Shown here in pieces: positions 1-9,230 of a stretch of 64,000 nucleotides of DNA. The DNA lies in assembly GCA_034370385.1 (NCBI GenBank), contig JAXMKZ010000059.1, positions 62,001 through 126,000 of the forward strand, written 5' to 3'. Source of the DNA: Coriobacteriia bacterium. GTDB lineage: Bacteria; Actinomycetota; Coriobacteriia; Anaerosomatales; PHET01. The first letter of the stretch is position 1; every line of letters begins with the position of its first letter. Both the position numbers and the translations under genes were made by a program. Under the pieces are notes generated by a model, which was not told the DNA's origin, made no database searches, and saw nothing but the letters and a program-made list of their open reading frames with translations.

Positions 1-238
1 GGAACACCACGAGAATGTCGGAGAACAGAATCGCCGCGTCGACACCGATCAGGTCCACCGGCTGCAGCGTCACCTCGACTGCGAGCTCAGGGTTGTAGCA
101 CATTTCGAGAAAGCCGCGCTTCTCGCGGATGGCCCGATACTCGGGCATGTACCGGCCGGCCTGTCGCATCATCCACACAGGAGTGCGCTCGGTCGCCTCG
201 AGGCGCGCGGCGCGCAAGAAGAGGTCGTTCATCGCCAT
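1..238 (-). CDS. hemE: Uroporphyrinogen decarboxylase, N-terminal part (runs off the window)
   Basis: Heme biosynthesis enzyme that decarboxylates uroporphyrinogen III to coproporphyrinogen III in the cytosol. Only the first 79 codons are inside the window. My translation contains the family signature [17 protein letters not shown] close to the N-terminus, then the [16 protein letters not shown] stretch typical of HemE. I chose the ATG at 238 because an AAAGGA ribosome site lies about nine bases upstream; a second ATG six bases further in (232) is too far from it. The gene is transcribed away from acs, with a hairpin in between. Identity is secure from the signature, but the C-terminus cannot be judged. 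Confidence 0.93.
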   Translation of the reverse strand, partial: MAMNDLFLRAARLEATERTPVWMMRQAGRYMPEYRAIREKRGFLEMCYNPELAVEVTLQPVDLIGVDAAILFSDILVVF

Positions 239-311
239 CGGTTTGGATCCTTTCGTGGGGCATGCATGAGGAGGGCGCCCATGGGCGCCGAGCGTTCATC
301 ATACCACGCAC

Positions 312-347
312 GAAGGCCCCACTTCCCTCGCAGAGAGTGGGGCCTTC
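312..347 (-). terminator. Hairpin terminator downstream of acs
   Basis: Twelve-base perfect inverted repeat (arms 312-323 and 336-347, GAAGGCCCCACT type) with a 12-base loop. It lies 25 bases past the acs stop and before hemE. No strong T-run follows, so it may be an imperfect or bidirectional terminator. Confidence 0.65.
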
Positions 348-371
348 GAGTCGGAACGACGATGTGCGGAC

Positions 372-2363
372 CTAGTGATCCGGGGCGGTATCCACGATCG
401 TCTGGACGATCGACGGATCCGCCAGAGTGGAGATGTCACCGAACGCATCCAAGTCCCGCTCACCCGCGGCTACCTTGCGCAGAATACGGCGCATGATCTT
501 GCCGGAGCGGGTCTTGGGCAGCTCGGGGACGAAGTGCAACCGATCGGGGCTGGCAATCGGTCCGATTTCGTTGCGCACGTGACCGACGAGCATCTTCCTC
601 AACTCATCGTTGGGTTCTTCGCCGGTCTTGAGGATGACGTAGGCGTAGATGCCCTCGCCCTTGATGTCGTGCGGGAAACCGACGACGGCCGCCTCGGCCA
701 CCCGCGGGTTGCTGACGAGCGCGGATTCAACCTCTGCCGTGCCCATACGATGCCCTGAGACATTGATGACGTCGTCCACGCGGCCAAGCAGCCAGTAGTT
801 GCCGTCCTCGTCCTGGCGGCACCCGTCACCGGTGAAATACTTACCGGGGAAGGTCGTGAAGTAGACCTCCTTGACGCGAGCGTTGTCAGGGTCACCCCAC
901 GTGCCGCGCAGCATGCCCGGCCACGGGTACTTGATGCACAGGCGTCCGCCTGATCCGCACGGGGTCTCAGACTGGTCCTCGTTGAGAATGATTGGCTGGA
1001 TTCCGAAGAACGGTCTCGTCGCAGAGCCAGGACGCATGGGTGTGCAACCCGGCAGGTTCGTGATCATATGGCCACCGGTCTCGGTCTGCCACCACGTGTC
1101 GACGATCGGAATCTCCGAGCGACCGATGTTGCGCCAGTACCACAGCCACGCCTCGGGGTTGATTGGCTCGCCGACGGTGCCCAGAACGCGAAGGCTCGTC
1201 AGGTCGTACTTGGCAGGCCACTCCTCACCAGACTTCATGAGGGCACGAATGGCGGTAGGCGCGGTGTAGAACTGGTTCACGCCGTGCTTCTCGACGATGT
1301 TCCAGAAGCGGCCCGCGTCCGGATACGTGGGCACCCCTTCGAACATGAGGGAGGTGCCACCGAGGCTCAGGGGACCGTAGACCACGTAGGTGTGGCCCGT
1401 GACCCAGCCGATGTCAGCCGTGCAGAAGAAGACGTCCTCGTCGTGATAGTCGAACGTGTACTTGAACGTCATGGTCGCGTAGAGCAGGTATCCGCCGGTG
1501 GTGTGAAGGACGCCCTTCGGCTTTCCGGTCGAGCCGGAGGTGTAGAGGATGAAGAGCGGGTCTTCAGCATCCATCCACTCGATGTCGCAGTGCTTGGCGA
1601 TATCAGGGCTGCGAATCTCCTCGTGGTACCAGAAATCGCGACCGGGCTCCATGTCGACGCGGTTCTGGGTGCGCGAGACAACGATGACGCTCTCGACGCA
1701 GGGGCATTCGTGCAAAGCCTCATCGGCCATCGCCTTGAGGGGGACGAGGCGTCCACCACGAACGCCTTCATCAGCGGTGATGAGCATCTTGCACGACGAA
1801 TCCTGGATGCGATCACGCAGCGCCTGAGACGAGAAGCCCCCGAAGACGATCGAGTGAATCGCGCCGATGCGTGCACAGGCGAGCATAGCGATGGGGAGCT
1901 CAGGGATCATCGGCATGTAGATGGCGACGCGGTCGCCCTTCTTGATGCCGTGCTTCTTCAGCACATTGGCGAAGCGGCACACCTTGTAGTAGAGCGACTG
2001 GTAGGTGTAGATCTTGCTGCGGCCTTCGTCGCTCTCCCAGATGAGCGCGGCCTTATTGCGACGCCATGTCGTCAGATGGCGGTCGAGGCAGTTGTACGCG
2101 ACGTTGGTCTTGCCGCCCTTGAACCACTCCACGCGCGGAGTGTCGAACTCGTAGGAGAGGACGGTGTCCCACTTCTTCTCCCAGTGGAGGTACTCCTCGG
2201 CCATCTCGGCCCAGAAACCCTCGGGATCGTTCACCGAGCGGTCGTACATCTCCTGGTACTCATCCATCGACTTGATCCACGCGCGCTCGGACACCCAGGC
2301 GGGCGGGTTGATGACCTGCGAAACACCCGCCATTGACTCGATGGCGACAGACTCGTCAGTCAT
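372..2363 (-). CDS. acs: Acetyl-CoA synthetase (AMP-forming)
   Basis: Activates acetate to acetyl-CoA through an acetyl-AMP intermediate. The 663-residue protein has the usual length for the family. The N-terminal ACAS domain is followed by the P-loop-like [11 protein letters not shown] at about 274-284. A C-terminal TRSGKIMRR holds the catalytic lysine (about K622) that is acetylated in known Acs enzymes. The start is the ATG at 2363, which has AAGGAGGA about five bases upstream. The reading frame stays open for another 92 codons upstream, but that part has no homology and poor codon use, so I treat it as leader. The gene stands alone behind a long structured leader, which suggests its own regulation. 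Confidence 0.96.
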   Translation of the reverse strand: MTDESVAIESMAGVSQVINPPAWVSERAWIKSMDEYQEMYDRSVNDPEGFWAEMAEEYLHWEKKWDTVLSYEFDTPRVEWFKGGKTNVAYNCLDRHLTTWRRNKAALIWESDEGRSKIYTYQSLYYKVCRFANVLKKHGIKKGDRVAIYMPMIPELPIAMLACARIGAIHSIVFGGFSSQALRDRIQDSSCKMLITADEGVRGGRLVPLKAMADEALHECPCVESVIVVSRTQNRVDMEPGRDFWYHEEIRSPDIAKHCDIEWMDAEDPLFILYTSGSTGKPKGVLHTTGGYLLYATMTFKYTFDYHDEDVFFCTADIGWVTGHTYVVYGPLSLGGTSLMFEGVPTYPDAGRFWNIVEKHGVNQFYTAPTAIRALMKSGEEWPAKYDLTSLRVLGTVGEPINPEAWLWYWRNIGRSEIPIVDTWWQTETGGHMITNLPGCTPMRPGSATRPFFGIQPIILNEDQSETPCGSGGRLCIKYPWPGMLRGTWGDPDNARVKEVYFTTFPGKYFTGDGCRQDEDGNYWLLGRVDDVINVSGHRMGTAEVESALVSNPRVAEAAVVGFPHDIKGEGIYAYVILKTGEEPNDELRKMLVGHVRNEIGPIASPDRLHFVPELPKTRSGKIMRRILRKVAAGERDLDAFGDISTLADPSIVQTIVDTAPDH

Positions 2364-2743
2364 ACCGTCCTCCTTCTCGTTTCTCGTGGTACGGCGATCA
2401 GACCTGAAGCATTCCGACCGATGTACCCCTATGAACAGGACGGTCCCCCGTAGGGACCGCAGGACCCATAGTAGGGGTGCTACCCGTCTGTCTTGCCTCC
2501 CGAAACGGGTTAACGGCGCGTCCTCGTCGGTCAACGGCACCCAGAGGTCTTGTGCGAGGGGTGGCCGGAGGAGTATCTTCTTCTCGTTGACAGGTTTCCC
2601 TTCCCTCACAACGCCGCTTCCGGGGGATCCGGACGGCAACCGGCTAATGGGCGACAGGCGACCGGCATCGCCCGTACTGGCGGACTTTCCTAAGGACCGC
2701 CCGCCCGACTGAGACTCAGGGGTACTTAGCAGGGAAGGATTGA
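2364..2743 (-). promoter_or_regulatory. Long 5' leader of acs with a strong stem-loop
   Basis: About 380 bases separate the upstream terminator from acs and hold no convincing gene. On the minus strand the most obvious element is a two-part stem-loop at 2425-2478. The outer stem pairs ACCCC-TATG with CATA-GGGGT around a three-base bulge, then comes a symmetric 7x7 internal loop, then an inner CGGTCCC/GGGACCG stem. It ends about 60 bases before the acs start codon. Further upstream (2580-2720) are several GC-rich complementary segments. I could not match this to a known riboswitch class, and I see no clean -10/-35 promoter. Confidence 0.45.
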
Positions 2744-2773
2744 GGAAGCCCCGGCCCGAAGGCCGGGGCTTCC
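2744..2773 (-). terminator. Strong hairpin terminator after the ASKHA gene
   Basis: Thirteen-base perfect stem (GGAAGCCCCGGCC and its complement) closed on the minus strand by a UUCG tetraloop. It lies 29 bases past the stop of the gene at 2802. The T-containing stretch TCAATCCTT follows on the minus strand. Confidence 0.85.
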
Positions 2774-2801
2774 GTCTATTCTGGAGACGGCATCAGTGCC
2801 A

Positions 2802-4232
2802 TCAGAGATGCTGCGGTGCCAGCCGGACCGCGTCGAGCAGACGTTCAGCGAATCTCGGGTCAGACGCCAGTCCGACGTGATGCGCCTGTTGTAGGTACCC
2901 GCGCACCGCACCCAGGTCGCCCGAGAGAGCGAGCTTGGTTGCACCGCCCAGTGACGCGTTGCCGGGCGCACTCAGGACCTGTCCCACCTCAACGGGCATC
3001 ATGCCGATGGCGACGAGGTCAGCCGGGCGCAGCGCGCCACCGAATGCACCCGCGACCCACACCCGCGACAGCGACTGCGCGCTGAGGGCCGCCGCAGAAA
3101 GGACTCCCTGCACCGCTACGAATACGGCGGCCTTGGCCAGCTGCAGCTCCCGGATATCGAGCTGGGTGAGGAGTGCGTCCTCTTCCGGCCCCACCGAAAC
3201 CACCCGTACGCCATTCTCGTCCAAGCTCACCCCGACACCATCTGGTCGAATCAATCCGTCTTCGTCCAGTATGTCGGCACGTCTGAGGTCGGCCAGAGCG
3301 GCGACCACCTCAGAGCCGCAGAGACCGGCGACCCCTTCGAAAGCGGGGCCGGCAGCAGCGGAAGCCACCGTGAGGTTGTCGCCGACAAGGAGCGCGACCT
3401 CGGCGTTGGTGCCGACGTCTACCAGCAGCACCGGGCTGTCAGCGCCCGCTGCGGCCAGGAACTCCAGTCCGGCGAGTACGTCGCCACCGACGAAAGACCC
3501 GAGGGGAGGTACCAACATGACCTCAGCCTCAGAATCGAGCCCCCGAATCTTCGAGGCTTCCATTGACGATGGAATCACCGGGGCAGCGTACGGTGCAACC
3601 GACAGCACCGACACGTCCGCCTGCACAAGCAGCGCCGCCATCGCGGTGTTTGCCGCAATGACCACCCGCTGCACGTTCTCCGCCTGACCCCCCGATGCGA
3701 CCTCCAGGGCGGAGGCCACGCTCTCGGACGCAGCGACTGAGAGCGCCGCGGCATCCCCTCCAAGCGCAGCGGTGATTCGAGTGATGACATCAGCGCCGAA
3801 AGACCTCTGCCGATTGGGAACCGTCGCCATGCCGATCTGGCGCCCGGTGGCGCGGTCGACGACGACGACGGAGACGTTGGTGGTTCCGAGGTCGACCCCG
3901 GCGACAAGCGCCGCGCGCCCACCGCCGGAGATCTCCGCCGACATCGCAGCGGGCGCAACCAGCGGTCGCACGACGACCGGCCCGACGACCTGTGAGCGAC
4001 ACGCGAGTCGGACGCCCGACGGGGCCCGCTTCAGTCCGGCCCGCTCCTGCTCATCGGGCTCACCCAACTCCCCCTCGATGACGCGCACTCCGCAGGTTCC
4101 GCACACCCCGCGACCGCCGCACGGCGCGTCGAAGGTCAAACCTGCCGCGCGCGACGCCGCCAGCACGGACGTCCCCTCCTCGACCCATGCGGTTGCCCTC
4201 GAGGGCAGAAATGACACCGGGCACAGCGGCAT
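2802..4232 (-). CDS. 2Fe-2S/ASKHA protein, RACo/DUF4445-type corrinoid activator
   Basis: 476 residues. The N-terminal plant-type ferredoxin domain has C38-x5-C44-x2-C47 and C78 placed to bind a 2Fe-2S cluster. It is followed from about residue 110 by an ASKHA-type ATPase core opening with GVDLGTTN. Relatives (RACo, RamA and DUF4445 proteins) use ATP to reductively reactivate Co(II) corrinoid methyltransferases. This copy is shorter than the 600-plus residues usual for RACo, so the linker region seems reduced. It starts five bases after the HIT gene stop, implying an operon with HIT and xseAB. No corrinoid protein or methyltransferase is visible in this window, so the substrate is unknown. 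Family call firm, exact role inferred. Confidence 0.85.
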   Translation of the reverse strand: MPLCPVSFLPSRATAWVEEGTSVLAASRAAGLTFDAPCGGRGVCGTCGVRVIEGELGEPDEQERAGLKRAPSGVRLACRSQVVGPVVVRPLVAPAAMSAEISGGGRAALVAGVDLGTTNVSVVVVDRATGRQIGMATVPNRQRSFGADVITRITAALGGDAAALSVAASESVASALEVASGGQAENVQRVVIAANTAMAALLVQADVSVLSVAPYAAPVIPSSMEASKIRGLDSEAEVMLVPPLGSFVGGDVLAGLEFLAAAGADSPVLLVDVGTNAEVALLVGDNLTVASAAAGPAFEGVAGLCGSEVVAALADLRRADILDEDGLIRPDGVGVSLDENGVRVVSVGPEEDALLTQLDIRELQLAKAAVFVAVQGVLSAAALSAQSLSRVWVAGAFGGALRPADLVAIGMMPVEVGQVLSAPGNASLGGATKLALSGDLGAVRGYLQQAHHVGLASDPRFAERLLDAVRLAPQHL

Positions 4233-4237
4233 TCGGG

Positions 4238-4591
4238 TTACTCGCCTTCGAACCTCACCATGCCGGGAGCCATCGCACGGCCGCCGAGCACGTGTACGTG
4301 TACGTGGCCGACCAACTGCCCGGCGTCGCGGCCGTTGTTGACGATCACCCGATACCCCGACTGCTCGACGCCCTTGAGGCGTGCGACCTGCGGCACGGCA
4401 GCCATCAGGGCACCTAAAAGCTGCTCACTCATGTCGTCGCCAAGGGTCACGTGGTGCTCACGCGGAACGACGAGGGTGTGTACCGGCGCCTGCGGCGAGA
4501 TGTCATCGAACGCGATGACATGGTCGTTCTCCCACACCACTGTTGAGGGGATCTCACCCGCGACGATCTTGCAGAAGACGCAGTGGTCCAT
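4238..4591 (-). CDS. HIT-family nucleotide hydrolase (HinT-like)
   Basis: A 117-residue protein with the histidine triad HVHVHVLGG near residues 96-104, the nucleophile being the middle His, and an N-terminal Cys pair (HCVFC) that binds zinc in many relatives. HinT proteins hydrolyse adenosine phosphoramidates and aminoacyl-AMP-like compounds. I chose the ATG at 4591, which has GGGAG about six bases upstream. A GTG two codons earlier would overlap xseB in a GTGA junction and is also possible. It sits in a tight operon between xseB and the ASKHA gene. Confidence 0.92.
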   Translation of the reverse strand: MDHCVFCKIVAGEIPSTVVWENDHVIAFDDISPQAPVHTLVVPREHHVTLGDDMSEQLLGALMAAVPQVARLKGVEQSGYRVIVNNGRDAGQLVGHVHVHVLGGRAMAPGMVRFEGE

Positions 4592-4593
4592 GC

Positions 4594-4836
4594 TCACTCC
4601 CTCGCCTCGCTCGCATCATCGGGCTCGATCTCTCCGATGAGCATGGTCACCTTCTGTTGTGCGTCGGCGAGCCTTGTCTGGAGTGCCTTGAGCAGCGCGA
4701 CTCCTCGCTCGTAGCGCTCAAGGCTGTCCTCAAGCTCGAGTTCGCCGCTTTCCAACTCCGCGACTATCCCCTCCAGCTCGGCGAGCGCCGCCCCGAAGGG
4801 AAGGTCCGTCACATCCGGACGCGAGACCTCATCCAC
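4594..4836 (-). CDS. xseB: Exodeoxyribonuclease VII small subunit
   Basis: An 80-residue, mostly helical acidic protein (FGAALAELEGIVAELESGEL...LEDSLERYERGV) of the size and pattern of XseB. It coats the large subunit to form exonuclease VII, which degrades single-stranded DNA into oligonucleotides. The start is a GTG at 4836 with GGAGAG a few bases upstream. The gene overlaps the end of xseA by eight bases, so translation is probably coupled. Confidence 0.92.
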   Translation of the reverse strand: MDEVSRPDVTDLPFGAALAELEGIVAELESGELELEDSLERYERGVALLKALQTRLADAQQKVTMLIGEIEPDDASEARE

Positions 4837-6106
4837 GATTCTCTCCGTTCGTCACGTCATCCACAGTACATGCGATGACACCGTCTGACACGCGCACATT
4901 CAGGTGATCGCCCCGGGACACCTGAACGACACTGCGAACCACCGTTCGTCCATCAGCACCGAATGCGGCGGCCCATCCCCGCGACAGGATACCCAGTGGG
5001 GAGAGATCCTCAAGCCGAGCTGCGAGTACCGCTGGCCGGGCACTGGTGCGTTCGAGCAGCCTCGGTCCGACCGTGACCAGTCTCTGCCGGGCGTGCCCGA
5101 CGCGCTGCAGATCGCGCGAGATGCGCTCGGGAATCGCTCGTCGCAGCCGCATGGAGGCCAGATCGATCGCCTGACTCGCTGGTCCCAAGACGGCATAGGG
5201 ATCCGATAGCGCCGGGCGCTCCGCAAGCCGGAGCAAGCGATGCTCATAGCGCGAGACACGGTGATGAAGCGCATGCGCCAACGATCGTCGGTCTCGATCG
5301 AGCATCTTCGATACGTCTTCCATCGCCGGCGCCACAGCCTCGGCAGCCGCCGTGGGCGTCGAGGCACGCACGTCGGCGACCATGTCGGCGATAGACGTGT
5401 CCGGTTCATGTCCGATGCCGGTCACGACGGGCACCGGGCTTGCGGCCACAGCACGCGCTACCGCCTCTGAGTTGAACGGCATCAGGTCCTCGTAGCTTCC
5501 GCCTCCCCGGACCAGGAGCACCACATCGGGGCCTGCATCACAGGCCGTGCGTAGCCCGCCTACCAGCTCACGTTCCGCGCCATCGCCCTCGACTTGGACG
5601 CCCGCCACCAAGACCTCGGCCAGAGGATATCTGCGACGCAGCGTCCGCAGCACGTCGTGGATGGCCTTGCCACGCGGTGAGGTCACCACCGCGATGCGCT
5701 GCGGATGGCTCGGTAGCGCTCGCTTACGCTCGGCGCGCATCAGCCCTTCCGCTTCCAGGCGTCGGGCGAGTTCTGCAACCTGCAGGCGAAGTCGGCCTTC
5801 GCCGGCCAGCTCCAGGCGCCTGACGGTGAACTGCATGCGGCCCTTGGGAACGTACGCCGAGAACTGCCCGGTCAACTCGACGAGCATGCCGCACCTCAGT
5901 GAGATGCCGGATCCGTCGTAGACGTCGCGCCACATGAGACAGGGCATCGCCGCCGAACCGTCACACACGGTGAAGTAGGCCGCCTTGTACCCCGGCTTGT
6001 CGTTGAACTCCGAAACCTCGCCGACGACGCGGACCCGTACGGCCTCGAGCGCGCCCTTGGCTCGGTTCATCGCTTCTGTCACCGACAGCGCACGGTCCTG
6101 CTCCAC
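4829..6106 (-). CDS. xseA: Exodeoxyribonuclease VII large subunit
   Basis: 425 residues, normal length. An N-terminal OB-fold (about 1-100, VRVVGEVSEFND...) is followed by the catalytic domain with the hallmarks IAVVTSPRGKAIHD, VVLLVRGGGSYEDL and VVTGIGHEPDTSIAD. A coiled-coil region and a C-terminal segment with LSPLGILSRGWA complete the family layout. With XseB it makes the ATP-independent exonuclease VII. The start is a GTG at 6106 preceded by GGGGAGAG. It is the first gene of the xseA-xseB-HIT-ASKHA operon. Confidence 0.96.
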   Translation of the reverse strand: MEQDRALSVTEAMNRAKGALEAVRVRVVGEVSEFNDKPGYKAAYFTVCDGSAAMPCLMWRDVYDGSGISLRCGMLVELTGQFSAYVPKGRMQFTVRRLELAGEGRLRLQVAELARRLEAEGLMRAERKRALPSHPQRIAVVTSPRGKAIHDVLRTLRRRYPLAEVLVAGVQVEGDGAERELVGGLRTACDAGPDVVLLVRGGGSYEDLMPFNSEAVARAVAASPVPVVTGIGHEPDTSIADMVADVRASTPTAAAEAVAPAMEDVSKMLDRDRRSLAHALHHRVSRYEHRLLRLAERPALSDPYAVLGPASQAIDLASMRLRRAIPERISRDLQRVGHARQRLVTVGPRLLERTSARPAVLAARLEDLSPLGILSRGWAAAFGADGRTVVRSVVQVSRGDHLNVRVSDGVIACTVDDVTNGENRG

Positions 6107-6183
6107 GCTTCTCTCCCCTCGCTCCCCGCGATTCTACCCAGGGTCTCTGACATCGCGTGAAACGACCCGAGACGCGATCTGGT

Positions 6184-6861
6184 TCAGTCCCGACGCGCCA
6201 GACCGAAGTAGTACACCAGGTTCAGAAGTGAGATGAGGGCGGCCGCGACGTAGGTCAGGGCGGCCGCATTGAGAACCTGGCGAGCACCGGAGATCTGATC
6301 GGGCGAGACCATCCCGATCGTCTCGAGGTTCGCAATGGCCCGCTTGGACGCATCGAACTCAACGGGGAGCGTCACGAGCTGGAACAGGACCGCGAACGAG
6401 TAGGCGATGATCCCGAGCCACAGAAGACCCGTGATGCTCGTGAACAGCCCCAACAAGATGAGTATGCCCGCCGACGAGGAGCCGAAGTTCACCACCGGCA
6501 CGAGGGATGTGCGCACCTTGCCCCACACGTATCCCTGCTCATCCTGAATGGCATGTCCTGCCTCGTGCGCCGCCACGCCCGCAGCGGCCACGCTCGGCTG
6601 AGCGTAGACCGCCTCAGAGAGCGCAAGCTTCTTGGACCGCGGATCATAGTGGTCGGTCAGCTCTCCGGGCACCGCAACGATCTCAACGCCGGACAGACCG
6701 GATGAGTTGAGTATCGCGCGGGCGACGTCGGCTCCGGAGCGACCGGTCGAAAGAGGTACATGACTCCACTTGCGAAACGTCGACTTGATGTAAGCCTGAG
6801 TCGCGAAACCCAGTCCAACGGACACGACCATGATCAACAGGTAGGTGGGGTCGAGAAACAT
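6184..6861 (-). CDS. Membrane zinc metallopeptidase (YugP-like)
   Basis: 225 residues. A first membrane segment at about 6-24 is followed by a soluble part with HEAGHAIQD at 99-107, the zinc-binding and catalytic HExxH motif. Three further hydrophobic segments lie in the C-terminal half. This matches the neutral zinc metallopeptidase family (YugP/Peptidase_M-like), predicted to face the membrane. Substrates are unknown. The gene stands alone between xseA and rnd. Confidence 0.88.
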   Translation of the reverse strand: MFLDPTYLLIMVVSVGLGFATQAYIKSTFRKWSHVPLSTGRSGADVARAILNSSGLSGVEIVAVPGELTDHYDPRSKKLALSEAVYAQPSVAAAGVAAHEAGHAIQDEQGYVWGKVRTSLVPVVNFGSSSAGILILLGLFTSITGLLWLGIIAYSFAVLFQLVTLPVEFDASKRAIANLETIGMVSPDQISGARQVLNAAALTYVAAALISLLNLVYYFGLARRD

Positions 6862-6928
6862 CTTTCCTCCGTCATCGGCGCGTAAGGCAGCTTGAGATGG
6901 CGTCTGAAGCGAGTGCCGTGCCGCTCGC

Positions 6929-8074
6929 TCAGTCTCCCTCCTCGATCATGAGTTCTCCATCGTGGATCGAAAGCTTTATCTCACCGTCAAGCAGTCGCGT
7001 CAGCTCGCGACCGATCATGTCTTCCCGCCACCCGGTAAGGAGCGGATGATCCTCTCGGTCTCCCCCCGCTAGACGCTCGAGATCGTCGCGCGAAGCCAGC
7101 AGGGGCATCGCGACGCCGTTCTCTCGAGAGCGGCGTCGGACCACAGCCACCATCAGGTCGACCGCTGCGTCGACGTCGCCGACCAGACGCTTGCGCTTGC
7201 CAAGTGACGGCAGGTCATCCTCGGCAACCGCCAGACCACGAGCGACCGCCTCGAGAAGCCCGGGCGTCGAACCACGCCCCACCTTGTCCGAGACACCACG
7301 AATAGCTTGCAGATCGGCGGGCGTGCGCGGTGTGCGGCGAGCGACCTCCACGACGCTCTCGTCGCCCAGCACCCACCGCTTGGGGATATCGCGCCGGATC
7401 GCTTCGAGTTCTCGCCATGCAGCGACTTCGCGAGCCACGCCAAGCTGTCGTCGGTTCAGCGACGATATCCGCTTCACGCGTCGCCACTGATCCTCAGGGA
7501 CGATCAGGTAGGTCGCCGGGTCCTCGAGTCGCGCGAAGTCATTCGAGAGCCACAGCAACCTGCCGCCCTCGGTGAGCTTGCGGGTGAGCGCCTCGTAGGC
7601 AGCCGGAAGGTAGCGCACGTCATTGAGCGCGTACTCCACCTGAGTGGCGGTCAGCGGACGACGCGACCAGTCCGTGAAGGAGTCGCCCTTGTCAAGCTTG
7701 ACACCGAGCAGCTCACTGATGAGTGCCCCGTACCCCACCTGCTGCGGGAACCCGCCGAGCGTCGCCGCTATCTGTGTGTCGAACACGGGGGCGGCCGCTG
7801 AATCCGTGAGTCGGTAGAAGATCTCCAGATCCTGGCTACCGGCATGCAAGATCTTCACGATTCCGGGATCGGCCAGTAGGTCGAGGAAGGGCGAGAGGTC
7901 ACTCACGGCCAGGGGGTCGATGATGGCCGCGACGCTCTCATTCGCCACTTGAATCAGACACAGCTTTGCGAAGTAGGTCTTCTCGCGCATGAACTCGGTG
8001 TCAATCGCGAGAATGCGTGAAGATCCGAGTATCGCCACCAGTTCGTGCATCGCCGAATCGTCGGACACGAACAT
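6929..8074 (-). CDS. rnd: Ribonuclease D
   Basis: 381 residues. The N-terminal DEDD 3'-5' exonuclease has ILAIDTEFMRE (D25, E27), ILHAGSQDLEIFY and YALNDVRYL. The C-terminal half carries an HRDC domain (AWRELEAIRRDIPKRWVLGDE). RNase D trims the 3' ends of tRNA precursors and other small RNAs. I chose the ATG at 8074 with AGGA about nine bases upstream; ATGs at 8095 and 8122 are in frame but give unconserved extra residues. It is divergent from the lipid kinase gene. Confidence 0.93.
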   Translation of the reverse strand: MFVSDDSAMHELVAILGSSRILAIDTEFMREKTYFAKLCLIQVANESVAAIIDPLAVSDLSPFLDLLADPGIVKILHAGSQDLEIFYRLTDSAAAPVFDTQIAATLGGFPQQVGYGALISELLGVKLDKGDSFTDWSRRPLTATQVEYALNDVRYLPAAYEALTRKLTEGGRLLWLSNDFARLEDPATYLIVPEDQWRRVKRISSLNRRQLGVAREVAAWRELEAIRRDIPKRWVLGDESVVEVARRTPRTPADLQAIRGVSDKVGRGSTPGLLEAVARGLAVAEDDLPSLGKRKRLVGDVDAAVDLMVAVVRRRSRENGVAMPLLASRDDLERLAGGDREDHPLLTGWREDMIGRELTRLLDGEIKLSIHDGELMIEEGD

Positions 8075-8187
8075 CTCGCGTGTTCCTGCGCGCATCGAAC
8101 TCCGTCTCGTCGGGAATCTCATCTACTATGGGCAGGGTAGACCAGCCGGGCGCCCCTGACGAGGCGCCCCCTATTTCCCGGAGAAAC

Positions 8188-9123
8188 ATGCCGTCTCGAA
8201 TCCTCGTGATAGTGAACAGCCGCGCGGGCAACGTCGGCCCCGGGCTCTACGACTTCATCAGCGCCATCGGACTCACCGGCGCGGAGACAGTGGTGCGATT
8301 CGCAAGCCAGGATCAGTCACTCGAAGGCCTCACGACTGACGCCGCCCAGTTCGACCGGATCGTCGCGGTCGGGGGCGACGGCACGTTCTCGACCGTGGCC
8401 TACGAGACACGCGACCTGCACGTTCCGATTCTGGCGTACCCGGCCGGAACGGCGAACCTCCTACCCATGAACCTCGGGCTGCCGTCTGATCCCGCCTCGC
8501 TGGCCAAGCTCGCGCTTGAGGGAACCGCTGTCCCGTTCGATCTGGGAGAGCTCATCTTGCCGAATCCCCGCGGCGATGCGGACCATCTCGGATTCGCCAT
8601 GATCGCCGGCGCCGGTTTTGACGCCACAATCATGCAGGCCGCACAGCCGCTCAAGTCGACGCTCGGCGCCGCGGCCTACCTGCTGGCGGCGGTGTCGAAC
8701 CTTGCGCCGACCGTCTCTGACTTCGAGCTGGTGCTTGACGGCGAGCACATCCACACCAGCGGCATCGCGGTCCTACTCGTGAACTTCGGTCGCATCCAGT
8801 TCGACCTGAGCCTGACCCAGGGAGGCGATCCCCAGGACGGCAAGCTCGAGGTCGTGGTGCTGCGCTCCAAAAGCCTGGCAGGCCTCATCCCCGTGGTCTT
8901 TGCCGCGATGCTCGAGCGCATCATCGAAGGATCTGAGCGCGATCCCAGCGTCGACGTGTACCTGGCTTCCGAGGTCGAGGTGAGCGCGTACCCGCCCTTG
9001 GCGATGCAGTACGACGGCGACCTGCTGCCGACACTCACACCGTGTGCGGCGCGGGTGCTCCCGGCAGCCACCACGCTGATCGTCGGCGACAGCTCCCCCT
9101 ACCGCGAGCCAGTCGGTTCCTGA
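8188..9123 (+). CDS. Diacylglycerol/lipid kinase family protein (YegS/DgkB-like)
   Basis: 311 residues with the DAGK catalytic fold: ILVIVNSRAG at the N-terminus, the nucleotide-binding GGDGT at 62-66 and AYPAGTANLLP at about 83-93. Family members phosphorylate diacylglycerol or related lipids at the membrane. The start is the ATG at 8188 with CCGGAG six bases upstream. The open frame runs back to 8017 through the rnd start but is not used. One of few plus-strand genes here; its true lipid substrate is not predictable from sequence. Confidence 0.9.
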   Translation: MPSRILVIVNSRAGNVGPGLYDFISAIGLTGAETVVRFASQDQSLEGLTTDAAQFDRIVAVGGDGTFSTVAYETRDLHVPILAYPAGTANLLPMNLGLPSDPASLAKLALEGTAVPFDLGELILPNPRGDADHLGFAMIAGAGFDATIMQAAQPLKSTLGAAAYLLAAVSNLAPTVSDFELVLDGEHIHTSGIAVLLVNFGRIQFDLSLTQGGDPQDGKLEVVVLRSKSLAGLIPVVFAAMLERIIEGSERDPSVDVYLASEVEVSAYPPLAMQYDGDLLPTLTPCAARVLPAATTLIVGDSSPYREPVGS

Positions 9124-9163
9124 CGGCCGGCAGACAGCGCCTGGGCCTCAGCGGCCTTCACAC

Positions 9164-9203
9164 GACGGTGACGGCCCCGGCGGGCGCCAGAACCGTCACC
9201 GTC
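9164..9203. terminator. Hairpin between convergent genes
   Basis: Eleven-base perfect inverted repeat GACGGTGACGG/CCGTCACCGTC with an 18-base loop, between the 3' ends of the plus-strand lipid kinase and the minus-strand cytochrome gene. It probably terminates transcription from both sides. A run of five A follows on the plus strand rather than T, so strength is uncertain. Confidence 0.6.
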
Positions 9204-9230
9204 AAAAAGAACCTCGAGAGCGCCGAAGCG

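Noticed and set aside
1068-2336. 422-codon plus-strand open frame opposite acs
   Set aside because: Shadow of the acs reading frame; no ribosome site or conserved motif.
2425-2478. CsoR-type operator in the acs leader (TACCCC and GGGGT arms)
   Set aside because: The arms are over 30 bases apart with other paired sequence between them, unlike the compact 16-17-base operators; better explained as an RNA hairpin.
2364-2639. 92-codon N-terminal extension of acs
   Set aside because: Not part of any known Acs, and a strong ribosome site precedes the internal ATG at 2363.
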